A DNA stretch of 64,000 bases, from assembly GCF_000518605.1 (NCBI RefSeq), contig NZ_JADX01000022.1:46315-110314 (forward strand). The letters run 5' to 3'. The notes beneath the pieces were generated by a model. That model was not told the DNA's origin. It made no database searches and saw nothing but the letters and a program-made list of their open reading frames with translations. Each line of letters starts with the position of its first letter. The stretch's first letter is position 1. Made by a program: the position numbers and the translations under genes. The DNA is from Shewanella fidelis ATCC BAA-318 (GTDB taxonomy: Bacteria; Pseudomonadota; Gammaproteobacteria; Enterobacterales; Shewanellaceae). Below are positions 36,188 to 44,175 of the stretch, piece after piece.

Positions 36188-36715
36188 ATGCAAACGTCAA
36201 AGTTAAGCGCCTCTGTGGCAGCTTTATCAGGCTTGTTATGGCTGATGCCTGTAGCGGCAGAAACTAGCGCGTCAGCTATGCTAACGCCGTCGCTAGTATT
36301 GAACAATGTCAGTGTCGGGGTCGGTTGGAGTAACTCTGATTATCGTGATCCTTGGCGCTGGAATGTCGGGGTGTCAAATGGTTGGTATGGTTATCCTTAC
36401 AACAGCCGTTATTATCGCCCCGGTTGGCGGCCAGGGTACAACTGGGGAATTGGCTCTCGTTGGCGTTACCCTTATGGCTACGATAACCGTTATTACACAC
36501 CTTATCGTTATTCGCGCCCTGCATATAAAGCGCCCGAGCCGAAAGTTATCCGCCCGCCAGAACGAGTCACAACAAGTGTTAGTTATGCATCTGGCTTAAG
36601 CCGGTTGCCAGAAAATGCGCGAGTGATCCAGCGCGATGGTCGCACTATTTATGAGTGGCAGGGCGTTGAGTATGTGTTCGATTGGCAAACAAACACCTAT
36701 CAGAAGATAAATTAA
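36188..36715 (+). CDS. Exported Tyr/Arg/Pro-rich protein of unknown function
   Basis: The protein has 175 residues. A signal peptide (SGLLWLMPVAA|ETS) is followed by a low-complexity region at about 50-125 rich in Tyr, Arg, Trp and Pro (NSRYYRPGWRPGYNWGI, DNRYYTPYRYSRP). A conserved C-terminal stretch (SGLSRLPENARVIQRDGRTI, then YVFDWQTNTYQ) looks like a small beta domain. It is probably periplasmic or surface-associated. The ATG at 36188 is chosen for its GGAGG site; the frame extends upstream without support. No function is known to me. Confidence 0.7.
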   Translation: MQTSKLSASVAALSGLLWLMPVAAETSASAMLTPSLVLNNVSVGVGWSNSDYRDPWRWNVGVSNGWYGYPYNSRYYRPGWRPGYNWGIGSRWRYPYGYDNRYYTPYRYSRPAYKAPEPKVIRPPERVTTSVSYASGLSRLPENARVIQRDGRTIYEWQGVEYVFDWQTNTYQKIN

Positions 36716-36782
36716 GTGGTTTTATTTAGCGCTAGAATCTTGTTAACCTGATGAGCTAAGCCGTAGCTTAAAAGGGAGCACC

Positions 36783-37373
36783 ATGGACTGGATGCAATTT
36801 ACAATCGCGTTAATTGATAAACTGATTTGGCCGCTGGTAGTCGTGTTTGCGGTGGTCAGCTTAAAACGGCCGTTGGCTAAGCTTATTCCGCTGGCTAAAA
36901 AGTTAAAGTTTAAAGATTTAGAATTGGAGTTTGGCCAAGGGTTAAAGGCGGTGACCGCTCAAGCTGAAGGTGTGTTTCCTGAACTAAAAACCGATAAGAA
37001 AGCTTTGCTCATTGCCTCTGCAAATAACTTACCCAATTCAGCAGTTTTGGAAACTTGGGAGCAAGTAGACTTAGCTGCTGAGCGACTCATAAAACTGCAT
37101 TGTGACAATATCACCTTAGATAAAAACACCCGTTATAAGCACATTGAGAATATTTTAATAAGTGAAGCACTGATAAACACTAAGCAAGGTAAGTTGTTTA
37201 GTGAACTGCGCCAATTGCGAAACCGAGTTGCTCATGCGGTAAATTATGAGGTGGGTAAGGCCGAGGCGATTCAATATATTGAACTGTGCTTTAAGCTTAT
37301 TGATCACTTAAACAGTTTAACACCCTCTGAGACTGGCAGTTGTCATGTACAGGTGAAAGGCATCGCGAGTTAG
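36783..37373 (+). CDS. Membrane-anchored protein with a HEPN/DUF4145-like C-terminus
   Basis: This 196-residue protein has one N-terminal transmembrane helix (about 10-28, LIWPLVVVFAVVSL), then a helical cytoplasmic part. Near the C-terminus, ELRQLRNRVAHAVNYEVGKA contains the RxxxxH-type pattern (RNRVAH) characteristic of HEPN and DUF4145-like helical domains. HEPN proteins are often RNases or part of defence modules, but many membrane versions lack known activity, and no antitoxin gene is adjacent. GGGAGC lies before the ATG. Confidence 0.65.
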   Translation: MDWMQFTIALIDKLIWPLVVVFAVVSLKRPLAKLIPLAKKLKFKDLELEFGQGLKAVTAQAEGVFPELKTDKKALLIASANNLPNSAVLETWEQVDLAAERLIKLHCDNITLDKNTRYKHIENILISEALINTKQGKLFSELRQLRNRVAHAVNYEVGKAEAIQYIELCFKLIDHLNSLTPSETGSCHVQVKGIAS

Positions 37374-37380
37374 TATGAAA

Positions 37381-37430
37381 TGACAACAAAGTCCGCTGAC
37401 TCAAAAAGGGCTCGTTGGACTTTATTGTCA
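37381..37430. terminator. Convergent terminator hairpin
   Basis: TGACAACAAAGTCC pairs with GGACTTTATTGTCA with one mismatch over 14 bases. It separates the HEPN-like gene from the minus-strand acetyltransferase gene and can serve both. Confidence 0.65.
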
Positions 37431-37455
37431 CTATATTGATGAGTATTGATCGTTG

Positions 37456-37974
37456 TTAGCTTTTTAAATACATATCGTAACGCTGGATCATAAAGCCAAA
37501 GCTTTGAAATTTTTTGTTGAAATTCATACCTAGCTTTTTCAGTACGTTGATTGAAGCATGATTACGGTCTACGACATCGCCAACGATATAGTCGAGATCC
37601 ATATGAGCTTTAGCATAATCAATACAGGCCTGATTGGCCTCGGTGGCAAATCCTTGTCCCCAATATTCAGGTGCAAAGCGATAACCTATATCGGTCTCAT
37701 TAATGCGATAATCGTTTTTAAAACCGCAAAAGCCGATGACTTTACCAGTTTGCTTTAATACTACAGCCCAGCGTGCATAACCAAATTGTAGGTACTCAGT
37801 TAGCCAAATATCGCGAATGATGCGTTCGGCATCAGCCAGAGATTTAATCACGCCTGCGTCACCAGTATAGAGATTGACTCTTTCGTCAGCATTAAAATCA
37901 TATACAGCTTGTACGTCATCGAGGTTAAACTCTCTGATAATCAGTCTTGGTGTTTCGGTGATGATTTTGCTCAT
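37456..37974 (-). CDS. RimJ/RimL-type GNAT acetyltransferase
   Basis: This 172-residue protein starts MSKIITETPRLIIREF, the hallmark N-terminus of RimJ/RimL acetyltransferases. It has GFCGFKNDY (about 80), then IGYRFAPEYWGQGFATEANQ (motif A with QGFA). NHASINVLKKLGM completes the family pattern. The start at 37974 is selected because AAGGAAG lies just upstream; a 14-residue longer frame has no ribosome site. The substrate is unknown. Confidence 0.85.
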   Translation of the reverse strand: MSKIITETPRLIIREFNLDDVQAVYDFNADERVNLYTGDAGVIKSLADAERIIRDIWLTEYLQFGYARWAVVLKQTGKVIGFCGFKNDYRINETDIGYRFAPEYWGQGFATEANQACIDYAKAHMDLDYIVGDVVDRNHASINVLKKLGMNFNKKFQSFGFMIQRYDMYLKS

Positions 37975-38009
37975 AATCTTCCTTGTCTCTCCTTTGGCAC
38001 CAATCGCTA

Positions 38010-38501
38010 TTACCAAACGACTTCGTCTATTGTGTTTTCTTTCTCACCAATAATAGTTTTAACCACTTTATTATCAGGATCTAATAAGATCAATCTTGGA
38101 ATACCGCTATTAGCAAACATTGAATAGATGCTGCGATCTTCATCTGCAACCAGTGGAAAATTCAGTTCGTACTTAGTAGCAAAAGCAGTTAACGCATCGG
38201 CGTTCTCTTCTCGGCCTATGCCTATAATGTCAATATTAGGGCTTAAGTGCAGGTCAGAATTTGCTAGTTGCTGCATGGTGCGTTGAGAGTCGTGGCACCA
38301 GGTCGCAAATAGGATCAGCAGTTTATTGTTGCTTGATTGGGTCAAATCAATGTTGTTACCTTGGGTATCAACAAATCGACTGATTGGCACCTCATCACCT
38401 ATCTGTACATAGGTAAGATACTCGGGAGGCTTGTTGTGATTAGCACATCCAGCCATAGCCAGTATAAATAGGCTTAACGCGGCAGTTTTTAGGGCTTTCA
38501 T
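38010..38501 (-). CDS. TlpA/redoxin-like lipoprotein with a single active-site cysteine
   Basis: The 163-residue protein has a lipoprotein signal (ILAMAGC, Cys about residue 19) and a thioredoxin-like fold at about 35-160. The redox motif position reads LFATWCHDSQ: the first Cys of the CXXC is present, but the second is replaced by Ser. The cis-proline region is GIPRLILLD. A lone-Cys active site suggests peroxidatic, isomerase or mixed-disulfide chemistry rather than classical dithiol reduction. It precedes the acetyltransferase gene by a short gap and may be cotranscribed with it. Confidence 0.75.
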   Translation of the reverse strand: MKALKTAALSLFILAMAGCANHNKPPEYLTYVQIGDEVPISRFVDTQGNNIDLTQSSNNKLLILFATWCHDSQRTMQQLANSDLHLSPNIDIIGIGREENADALTAFATKYELNFPLVADEDRSIYSMFANSGIPRLILLDPDNKVVKTIIGEKENTIDEVVW

Positions 38502-38769
38502 TCTAGTCCTTTTATTATGTTGATTGGCTAAACCGTTAAGTTTTCAGGCGAAATAATATGTATTCTAAATGGCTAAACTAGCAAAGTGATGAGCAGATGC
38601 CTAATATCAGTATGTAACGAAGTTTTAATCCAAGGTGTTTTGAGTCTATTTATTAACAATTAATCTAATATGTTTGTTGACAGTAGTACGCGGACAACCT
38701 ATCGTGGGAGTTCATCTAACTAACTGTTATATAAGTACTTGATTAACAGAACTAACTAAGGAAAGTCAC

Positions 38770-38808
38770 GTGTTATTAACACCTGTTCAGGCTTACTACT
38801 ATCTATAG
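38770..38808 (+). CDS. Tyrosine-rich leader peptide of tyrP
   Basis: A 12-codon frame starts with GTG, preceded by AAGGA at 7-base spacing, and encodes MLLTPVQAYYYL then TAG. Three consecutive Tyr codons (TAC TAC TAT) sit just before the stop, the classical design of an attenuator leader. The next gene, 135 bases downstream, is the tyrosine permease. Leader peptides like this couple Tyr-tRNA charging to downstream expression. The assignment rests on the codon run, the ribosome site and the context. Confidence 0.6.
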   Translation: MLLTPVQAYYYL

Positions 38809-38914
38809 CCACAATGGCGTAGATAGAGGCTTTTCATTCTTCCTCATGTTTTAATCACTCCATTGTGGCAATTCCATTTTTCGGAAGTAGGCCACTATCA
38901 ATGCCGGTTCCGAA
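38808..38914 (+). promoter_or_regulatory. Candidate tyrosine attenuator structures before tyrP
   Basis: GCCACAATGG (38808-38817), starting on the last base of the leader's stop codon, pairs perfectly with CCATTGTGGC (38860-38869). A second stem, TTCGGAA (38880-38886) with TTCCGAA (38908-38914), follows. GTTCC in its right arm can alternatively pair with GGAAC near the tyrP ribosome site (38933-38937). A ribosome stalled at the Tyr codons would block the first stem. No T tract marks a terminator, so control may act on translation or through Rho. Confidence 0.45.
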
Positions 38915-38943
38915 GCCTTATCAATTAATTTGGAACACCATAA

Positions 38944-40143
38944 ATGAATAAAAGTAAAATTTTCGGCAGCATGCTTATTATCGCAGGTACCACCATTGGT
39001 GCTGGCATGTTGGCATTACCCCTTGCAGCATCTGGTTTAGGCTTTGGCATGGCTAGTTTAGTGATGTTGTTAATCTGGTCACTAATGACTTACACAGCAC
39101 TATTGATGATAGAAGTGCACCAACATGCACCTGTTGATGCGACTCTGCACACTTTGGCTAATAAGCTGTTAGGTCGTAAGGGGCAGGTTGTTGCCAGCTT
39201 TTCGATGATGTTTTTATTTTATGCATTGTGCTCAGCATACATAGCCGGAGGGGGCGAACAGATCCATAGCAAGTTAACCAATTGGTTTGACTGGCAACTT
39301 CCGATACAAGCTGGAGCAATAATCTTCACCTTGTTAATTGGTACTGTGGTCGCAATTGGTACTCGTTCGGTAGATATGATTAACCGTAGCTTGTTTACGT
39401 TAAAGTTAATTGCGCTGGTGGTCATGCTGTTTTTATTACTGCCGCATGTGTCGGTGGAAAACTTAGTTGCCTTGCCTGTACACCAAGGTTTAGTCCTCGC
39501 GTCTTTACCTGTTATTTTTACCTCTTTCGGCTTCCATGGCTCGATTCCGTCGATTGTGCGTTACTTAGGAAAAGATACTAAAGCGCTACGCTGGATTATC
39601 GTTGTTGGTTCGTCTTTACCCTTGATGGTATATGTTCTGTGGATGTTGGCGAGTCAAGGTGTATTGGCGCAACCTGACTTAATGGCAAGCCAAAGCCTTA
39701 ATGGTTTTATTGGTTCATTAAGCCGTTTATTGCATAACCCGATGATTGCCAGTGCGGTGTCTGTGTTTGCTGATTTGGCATTAGCGACATCATTTTTAGG
39801 AGTGAGTTTAGGTTTATACGACTTTATTGCGGATTTGCTAAAGCGTAGCTCATCACCAAGTCATCGAGTGCAAGTTGGCCTAGTAACCTTTTTACCACCA
39901 TTAGGTTTTGCTCTGTTTTACCCACAAGGTTTTATTACAGCGCTAGGTTACGCAGCATTTGCTTTGGTTATTTTGGCCATTTTCCTACCTGTAGCTATGG
40001 TATATGCGCAGCGCAAGCAGCAGATTGAAGGTTATCAAGTTAAAGGTGGGATCTTAGGCTTAGCCGCTGCAACTTTGGCTGGTGTATTGATTATTAGCGT
40101 GCAGTTGCTGCAAATGTTTAATCTGTTGCCAACGGTAGGTTAA
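38944..40143 (+). CDS. tyrP: TyrP tyrosine-specific transport protein
   Basis: This 399-residue HAAAP-family aromatic amino acid:H+ symporter has about eleven helices. The N-terminal IAGTTIGAGMLALPLAASG, the central TSFGFHGSIPSIVRYL and the C-terminal TFLPPLGFALFYPQGFITAL correspond closely to E. coli TyrP. It imports tyrosine. A leader peptide with three Tyr codons and paired stems precede it; I found no clear TyrR box. Confidence 0.9.
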   Translation: MNKSKIFGSMLIIAGTTIGAGMLALPLAASGLGFGMASLVMLLIWSLMTYTALLMIEVHQHAPVDATLHTLANKLLGRKGQVVASFSMMFLFYALCSAYIAGGGEQIHSKLTNWFDWQLPIQAGAIIFTLLIGTVVAIGTRSVDMINRSLFTLKLIALVVMLFLLLPHVSVENLVALPVHQGLVLASLPVIFTSFGFHGSIPSIVRYLGKDTKALRWIIVVGSSLPLMVYVLWMLASQGVLAQPDLMASQSLNGFIGSLSRLLHNPMIASAVSVFADLALATSFLGVSLGLYDFIADLLKRSSSPSHRVQVGLVTFLPPLGFALFYPQGFITALGYAAFALVILAIFLPVAMVYAQRKQQIEGYQVKGGILGLAAATLAGVLIISVQLLQMFNLLPTVG

Positions 40144-40270
40144 GTGTCAATGTGCTCGAGTTTACGGATATAGAGCTATTGTAAACGGACACTTTTTGGC
40201 TAAACAGTAAGCTAAATTACATTATTTTCAGATATTGGCTTGTTTTTTAGGCTTTTGAAACAAAATACAC

Positions 40271-40299
40271 TTTACATTGCCGCGGGTAGCCCCTATTAT
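40271..40299 (+). promoter_or_regulatory. Promoter of the first tRNA-Ser gene
   Basis: TTTACA at 40271-40276 and TATTAT at 40294-40299 are separated by 17 bases, 11 bases before the tRNA. The same promoter layout stands before the second tRNA-Ser. Confidence 0.7.
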
Positions 40300-40310
40300 C
40301 TGCGGCGTTC

Positions 40311-40401
40311 GGAGAGATGGCAGAGTGGTCGAATGCACCGGTCTTGAAAACCGGCATGGGTTTGTAGCCCATCTAGGGTTCAAATCCCTATCTCTCCGCC
40401 A
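40311..40401 (+). tRNA. tRNA-Ser(UGA), copy 1
   Basis: This 91-base gene including the encoded CCA has an acceptor stem GGAGAGA/TCTCTCC and an anticodon arm CCGGT-CTTGAAA-ACCGG with anticodon TGA. A long variable arm (CATGGGTTTGTAGCCCATC) and T-loop GGTTCAAATCC follow. The long variable arm marks it as serine. It is nearly identical to the gene at 58411 (compensated acceptor change and one loop base). Confidence 0.97.
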
Positions 40402-40412
40402 TATTCAAGATG

Positions 40413-40658
40413 AAGGGCTAGTCGAAAGACTAGCCCTTTTTCGTTGTAGCGGTAGTAAATTTTAACCCTAGGGTTGTTATTGTTTAGAATCTGCTATCTC
40501 TGTGTCATATTTAAAAAAGCCCGCTATTTTATAGCGGGCTTTTTGCTATCTGGAATTTTTTAAGAACCATATGGTTCCGGTTTTTCATAGAGAGTTAAAG
40601 CCAGCTATCTCTGTGCCATATTTTGATGAGGCTCCAGCAGAAATGCTGGGGCCTTTTT
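40413..40658 (+). repeat. Terminators and decayed tRNA-Ser 3' ends behind tRNA copy 1
   Basis: The tRNA terminator is AAGGGCTAGTC/GACTAGCCCTT plus T5 (40413-40441). Next come CTAGGGTTG and CTATCTCTGTGTCATATTT (40468-40512), echoing the tRNA T-arm and 3' end CTATCTCTCCGCCATATT. A perfect terminator follows at 40517-40545. A third 3'-end echo, CTATCTCTGTGCCATATTT (40605-40623), precedes another terminator at 40629-40658. The middle unit is shared almost base for base with 58592-58655 behind tRNA copy 2, including about 40 identical bases starting CCCGCTATTTTATAGCGGGC. Confidence 0.65.
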
Positions 40659-40901
40659 GAATTTAGGAAGCTCACTTCGACCCCTAGGTTTGTTATGGCG
40701 AGAGGTTTGGGCTGTTGGCCGACTTTATCGTCGACGAATAAGTCTAATGAACCTGTACTGTTGTATATGTTCGTTATATCTAAACTGTTATGACAGACTG
40801 AACAATTGCTATTGTATGGTTATTAATCGCGGGTTTACACTGACTTTGATATTTACCATGCGTTATTCAACGGAGCGTTGCATTCAAGAAGGAGCTTCAT
40901 C

Positions 40902-42689
40902 ATGCTTGTAACTAATAAAATAACCACGAAGAGCTGGCTATGTTCATTGTTGTCGGTAACTTCTCTTGCGTGTCTTTTTACACTTCCGGTAAATGCGGCA
41001 ACTGAACAGGCTGATAACATTAAAGACAAATGGCTAAAGCGAGTCGTTGAGATTACCGGAAACCATCAAGCCTTGAAGCCCGAAAAAGGCAGTTATGGGA
41101 TGAAACAAGACGGTAGTTTTATTCATCCTAGTGCAACCTATCACACATATGAAAATAACCCCTTCGATGGAATGTTAAGCTATTGGGATAAAGAGCAGTA
41201 TATTAAAAATATGACGGTTGAAGCTTATTACCCTATTACCGTAGAACCATTTCATACATGGCAAAATATTGTCGATTTCGATGGGCGTCGTTATCTTTAT
41301 CAGTATGTGCGCCGAGAACTTAAAATCTTTGATATTACCGATGTGAAAAAGTTAAAGCTTATCCATACTCGTGGTAAACAGTGGGGGCCTAATGGTCCAG
41401 AAGGGGAGGAAGTTAACCCCTATTCTGAAGATGATATGTTCGGGGCGGCATCAATACAATGGAGCGAAGCCAGACAGCAATATGTAATGGTGCAGGCCTT
41501 TGAAATCCGCAGGTTTGGTTTACTAAAAAACAAGTTTACCCAGCCTGATAAAGTTAACGAGATCCGCAATGCTAATCACCTCAAGGGCTTTAAAGTATAT
41601 GAAATGCGGGGGCCATTACCTAAAGATTGGGTGCTGCTAGCAGAGCGTACCACTGATATTAATAATCCAGATGCTCCAGTGGGTAAACAGCAGGGGTCGG
41701 GAGTTCGAGATATTCCAGCATGGTTTGGTGGTGATACGATGTTTGTCGCTGCGGCTCCTGATGCCAGCTATGGCTTAACAGAATACGGTAATGATCTATA
41801 TTCCGCGGGATACCAATCATGGGATATGTCCAACCCTGCAGATCCCAAGTTTTTACAACAATTATCAGTTCCGGGACAAATTGTGTTTGATAAAAAGCAT
41901 GAGTCTGCATACCTAGCTAATAAACGAGCAGGCAATCGAACCTCTTGGATGGGCGCTCGGATGTCTTTGTTTATTCCAACTCCCGTTGAGGAAGGGGGAA
42001 AGTATGGTTACGCCGCAATGGGTGGGTTAGGCTTTTATGTGGTAGATATTTCTAACCCCGCTGAAATGAAGGTTATTAGTCACCTTAATTTTGAACCAAG
42101 CGTAGCTGGTACCGAAGGTGACTTTATCGATGTTTCGCAAGTTGAGCAAACAGGTATTGTCTATTTTAGCGGCTATCCATTGAATGAAGATTGCTTTGAG
42201 CCTTATAAAGACGTGCATATGATAGATGTTAGTAATCCTGAGCAACCGATTAAGGTAGGAGTGCTGCCTCGTCCCAAGCCGCCTATTGATGCTAAGTTTA
42301 CTGATTTTTGTCAGCGAAAAGGCAGTTTTGGGCCAAAAAGGACTGGTTACTATACTCAACCTGGGCAATCTAAGCCGGGGATATTACCCTTTAATTTTTA
42401 CAATGCAGGCCTACAGGTGTTTGATGTTTCGGATACGAGTAAGCCAAAAATTACAGCATACTTTGTACCTCCATTTGCCCAAGATAAGGTACCAGAATTT
42501 GCCATGGGCAACTTATCTCACGCTGTATACGTAGAATATGATCGTAATATTTTCTGGTTATTTACCAATCATGGGATCTATGCACTGTCGAGTCCCGTTT
42601 TAGGTGTTCCACACTTAACTGCGCCGTTGCAGCCGTGGCCGAAAAAACCAGCGGTATCGATAACCGATAAAGTAGTATTTGCGCACTGA
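40902..42689 (+). CDS. Secreted LVIVD-repeat-type beta-propeller protein
   Basis: This protein of about 595 residues has a signal peptide (CLFTLPVNA|ATE) and repeated blade-like units with the LVIVD-family pattern: YVRRELKIFDITDVKKLKL, YQSWDMSNPADPKFLQQL, GFYVVDISNPAEMKVISH, DVHMIDVSNPEQPIKVG and GLQVFDVSDTSKPKITAY. It is probably a periplasmic or extracellular beta-propeller. No catalytic motif was recognised. It is the first gene after tRNA copy 1 and precedes kynureninase, so it may bind or process the pathway's extracellular substrate; that is inferred. The ATG follows GAAGGAG. Confidence 0.75.
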   Translation: MLVTNKITTKSWLCSLLSVTSLACLFTLPVNAATEQADNIKDKWLKRVVEITGNHQALKPEKGSYGMKQDGSFIHPSATYHTYENNPFDGMLSYWDKEQYIKNMTVEAYYPITVEPFHTWQNIVDFDGRRYLYQYVRRELKIFDITDVKKLKLIHTRGKQWGPNGPEGEEVNPYSEDDMFGAASIQWSEARQQYVMVQAFEIRRFGLLKNKFTQPDKVNEIRNANHLKGFKVYEMRGPLPKDWVLLAERTTDINNPDAPVGKQQGSGVRDIPAWFGGDTMFVAAAPDASYGLTEYGNDLYSAGYQSWDMSNPADPKFLQQLSVPGQIVFDKKHESAYLANKRAGNRTSWMGARMSLFIPTPVEEGGKYGYAAMGGLGFYVVDISNPAEMKVISHLNFEPSVAGTEGDFIDVSQVEQTGIVYFSGYPLNEDCFEPYKDVHMIDVSNPEQPIKVGVLPRPKPPIDAKFTDFCQRKGSFGPKRTGYYTQPGQSKPGILPFNFYNAGLQVFDVSDTSKPKITAYFVPPFAQDKVPEFAMGNLSHAVYVEYDRNIFWLFTNHGIYALSSPVLGVPHLTAPLQPWPKKPAVSITDKVVFAH

Positions 42690-42887
42690 TTTTACCATAG
42701 TATCGAATGTTATTAATTACGGTCCTTGTGGCCGTTTTTTTCTTTTGTCATGCAGAGTACTATATGGGTTTTGTTATATCTGTTGACAGGAATGTTATTT
42801 TAAAGTTAAAGATTGACTAGTTAGTATCCAATAATAATCATAAAAATAAAGACGTTATTTAACGCTTTATATTGGAGAGCAGTCAAT

Positions 42888-44126
42888 ATGAATATCCTTA
42901 CTAGACAAGATTGTGAACGCCTTGATATCGATGATCCCCTCGCATTATTCCGCGATGAATTTCAACTCCCAACTAATAATATCTACCTTTGCGGGAATTC
43001 TCTTGGTGCTATGCCTAAAGCTGCATTATCTGTAGCATCAAAAGTAATTACTGAGCAGTGGGGGACTGATTTAGTCAAAAGCTGGAACCAGCATAGCTGG
43101 TTTAGCATGGCAGGTGATTTGGGGAACTTATTAGCGAAGACTATCGGTGCAGCCCCTGGTGAGGTTGTCATGACCGACTCTACCAGCATTAATCTTTTCA
43201 AAGTTGTTTCTGCGGCGCTAACTTTGCAGCCTCAGCGTCATAAAATTTTGATGGAAGGCAGTAATTTCCCGACAGATAACTACACAGTGCAGGGATTATT
43301 AAAGTTGCTGGGCGAGCGTTATGAAATTGTGTTTGCTGAGGGCAATGAAATTATCAGTGCGATAGATGAATCAATTGCGGTGGTGTGTTTAACCCAAGTG
43401 CATTATAAATCAGGGTGTGTACTTGATATGAAAGCCATCACTCAGCGCACGCAAGCAGCAGGGGCTATATCTGTTTGGGATCTTTGTCATAGCGCTGGAG
43501 CTATGGATGTCGACCTTAACGGTTGCAATGTCGATTTTGCTATAGGCTGCACTTATAAATACTACAATGGTGGCCCAGGGAGTCCAGCTTTCATCTATGC
43601 TGCCAGTCGTCATCACGGTAAAGGCTTGCAGCCATTAACTGGTTGGTGGGGTCATCAAGCTCCGTTTAATTTTGAACGGGATTATCGACCTGCAGATGGC
43701 ATTACACAGATGCTAACAGGTACCCAACCCATAATAACGATGGCGGTTTCAAAGATCGGTATCGAAATCTCTTCACGAGCTAATATCCAGCAAGTCAGAC
43801 AAAAATCATTAGCGTTAGGAGATATCTTTCTGCAGTTGTTAGAAACACACTGTGCGGAGTATGGCTTTGAGGTGATATCACCAACAGATAACACTCGAGG
43901 CAGTCAAGTGGCTCTGCGCCATGAACAAGGTTACGCGATCATGCAGGCGCTTATCGATCAAGGAGTGATCGGTGATTTCCGCGCTCCTGATACTCTCCGC
44001 TTTGGACTCACACCTTTATACATCCGTTACGTTGATATTTGGGATGCCGTTATGGCGATTAAATCCATTATGAGTGAGCAGCTTTGGCAGCTTGATAAAT
44101 ATCATCATCGCCAAGCTGTCACTTGA
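42888..44126 (+). CDS. kynU: Kynureninase
   Basis: This 412-residue PLP enzyme of the aminotransferase class-V fold shows family blocks IYLCGNSLGAMPKAA (about 32-46), the cofactor-contacting SVWDLCHSAGAMDVDLN (about 200), and the PLP-lysine motif GCTYKYYNGGPGSPAF (Lys about 229). The RFGLTPLYIRYVDIWDA block near the end also fits. It splits L-kynurenine or 3-hydroxykynurenine into anthranilate or 3-hydroxyanthranilate plus alanine. With 3-hydroxyanthranilate dioxygenase in the same segment, 3-hydroxykynurenine is the more useful substrate. GGAGAG precedes the start. Confidence 0.93.
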   Translation: MNILTRQDCERLDIDDPLALFRDEFQLPTNNIYLCGNSLGAMPKAALSVASKVITEQWGTDLVKSWNQHSWFSMAGDLGNLLAKTIGAAPGEVVMTDSTSINLFKVVSAALTLQPQRHKILMEGSNFPTDNYTVQGLLKLLGERYEIVFAEGNEIISAIDESIAVVCLTQVHYKSGCVLDMKAITQRTQAAGAISVWDLCHSAGAMDVDLNGCNVDFAIGCTYKYYNGGPGSPAFIYAASRHHGKGLQPLTGWWGHQAPFNFERDYRPADGITQMLTGTQPIITMAVSKIGIEISSRANIQQVRQKSLALGDIFLQLLETHCAEYGFEVISPTDNTRGSQVALRHEQGYAIMQALIDQGVIGDFRAPDTLRFGLTPLYIRYVDIWDAVMAIKSIMSEQLWQLDKYHHRQAVT

Positions 44127-44175
44127 TTTAAGCCCTCAGGTACTGATGTTAATTTAATATTTAAAGGGATTTAGT

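Noticed and set aside
40277..40465. Frames running through tRNA-Ser copies (also 58259-58483)
   Set aside because: These are translations of tRNA genes and terminators, not proteins.
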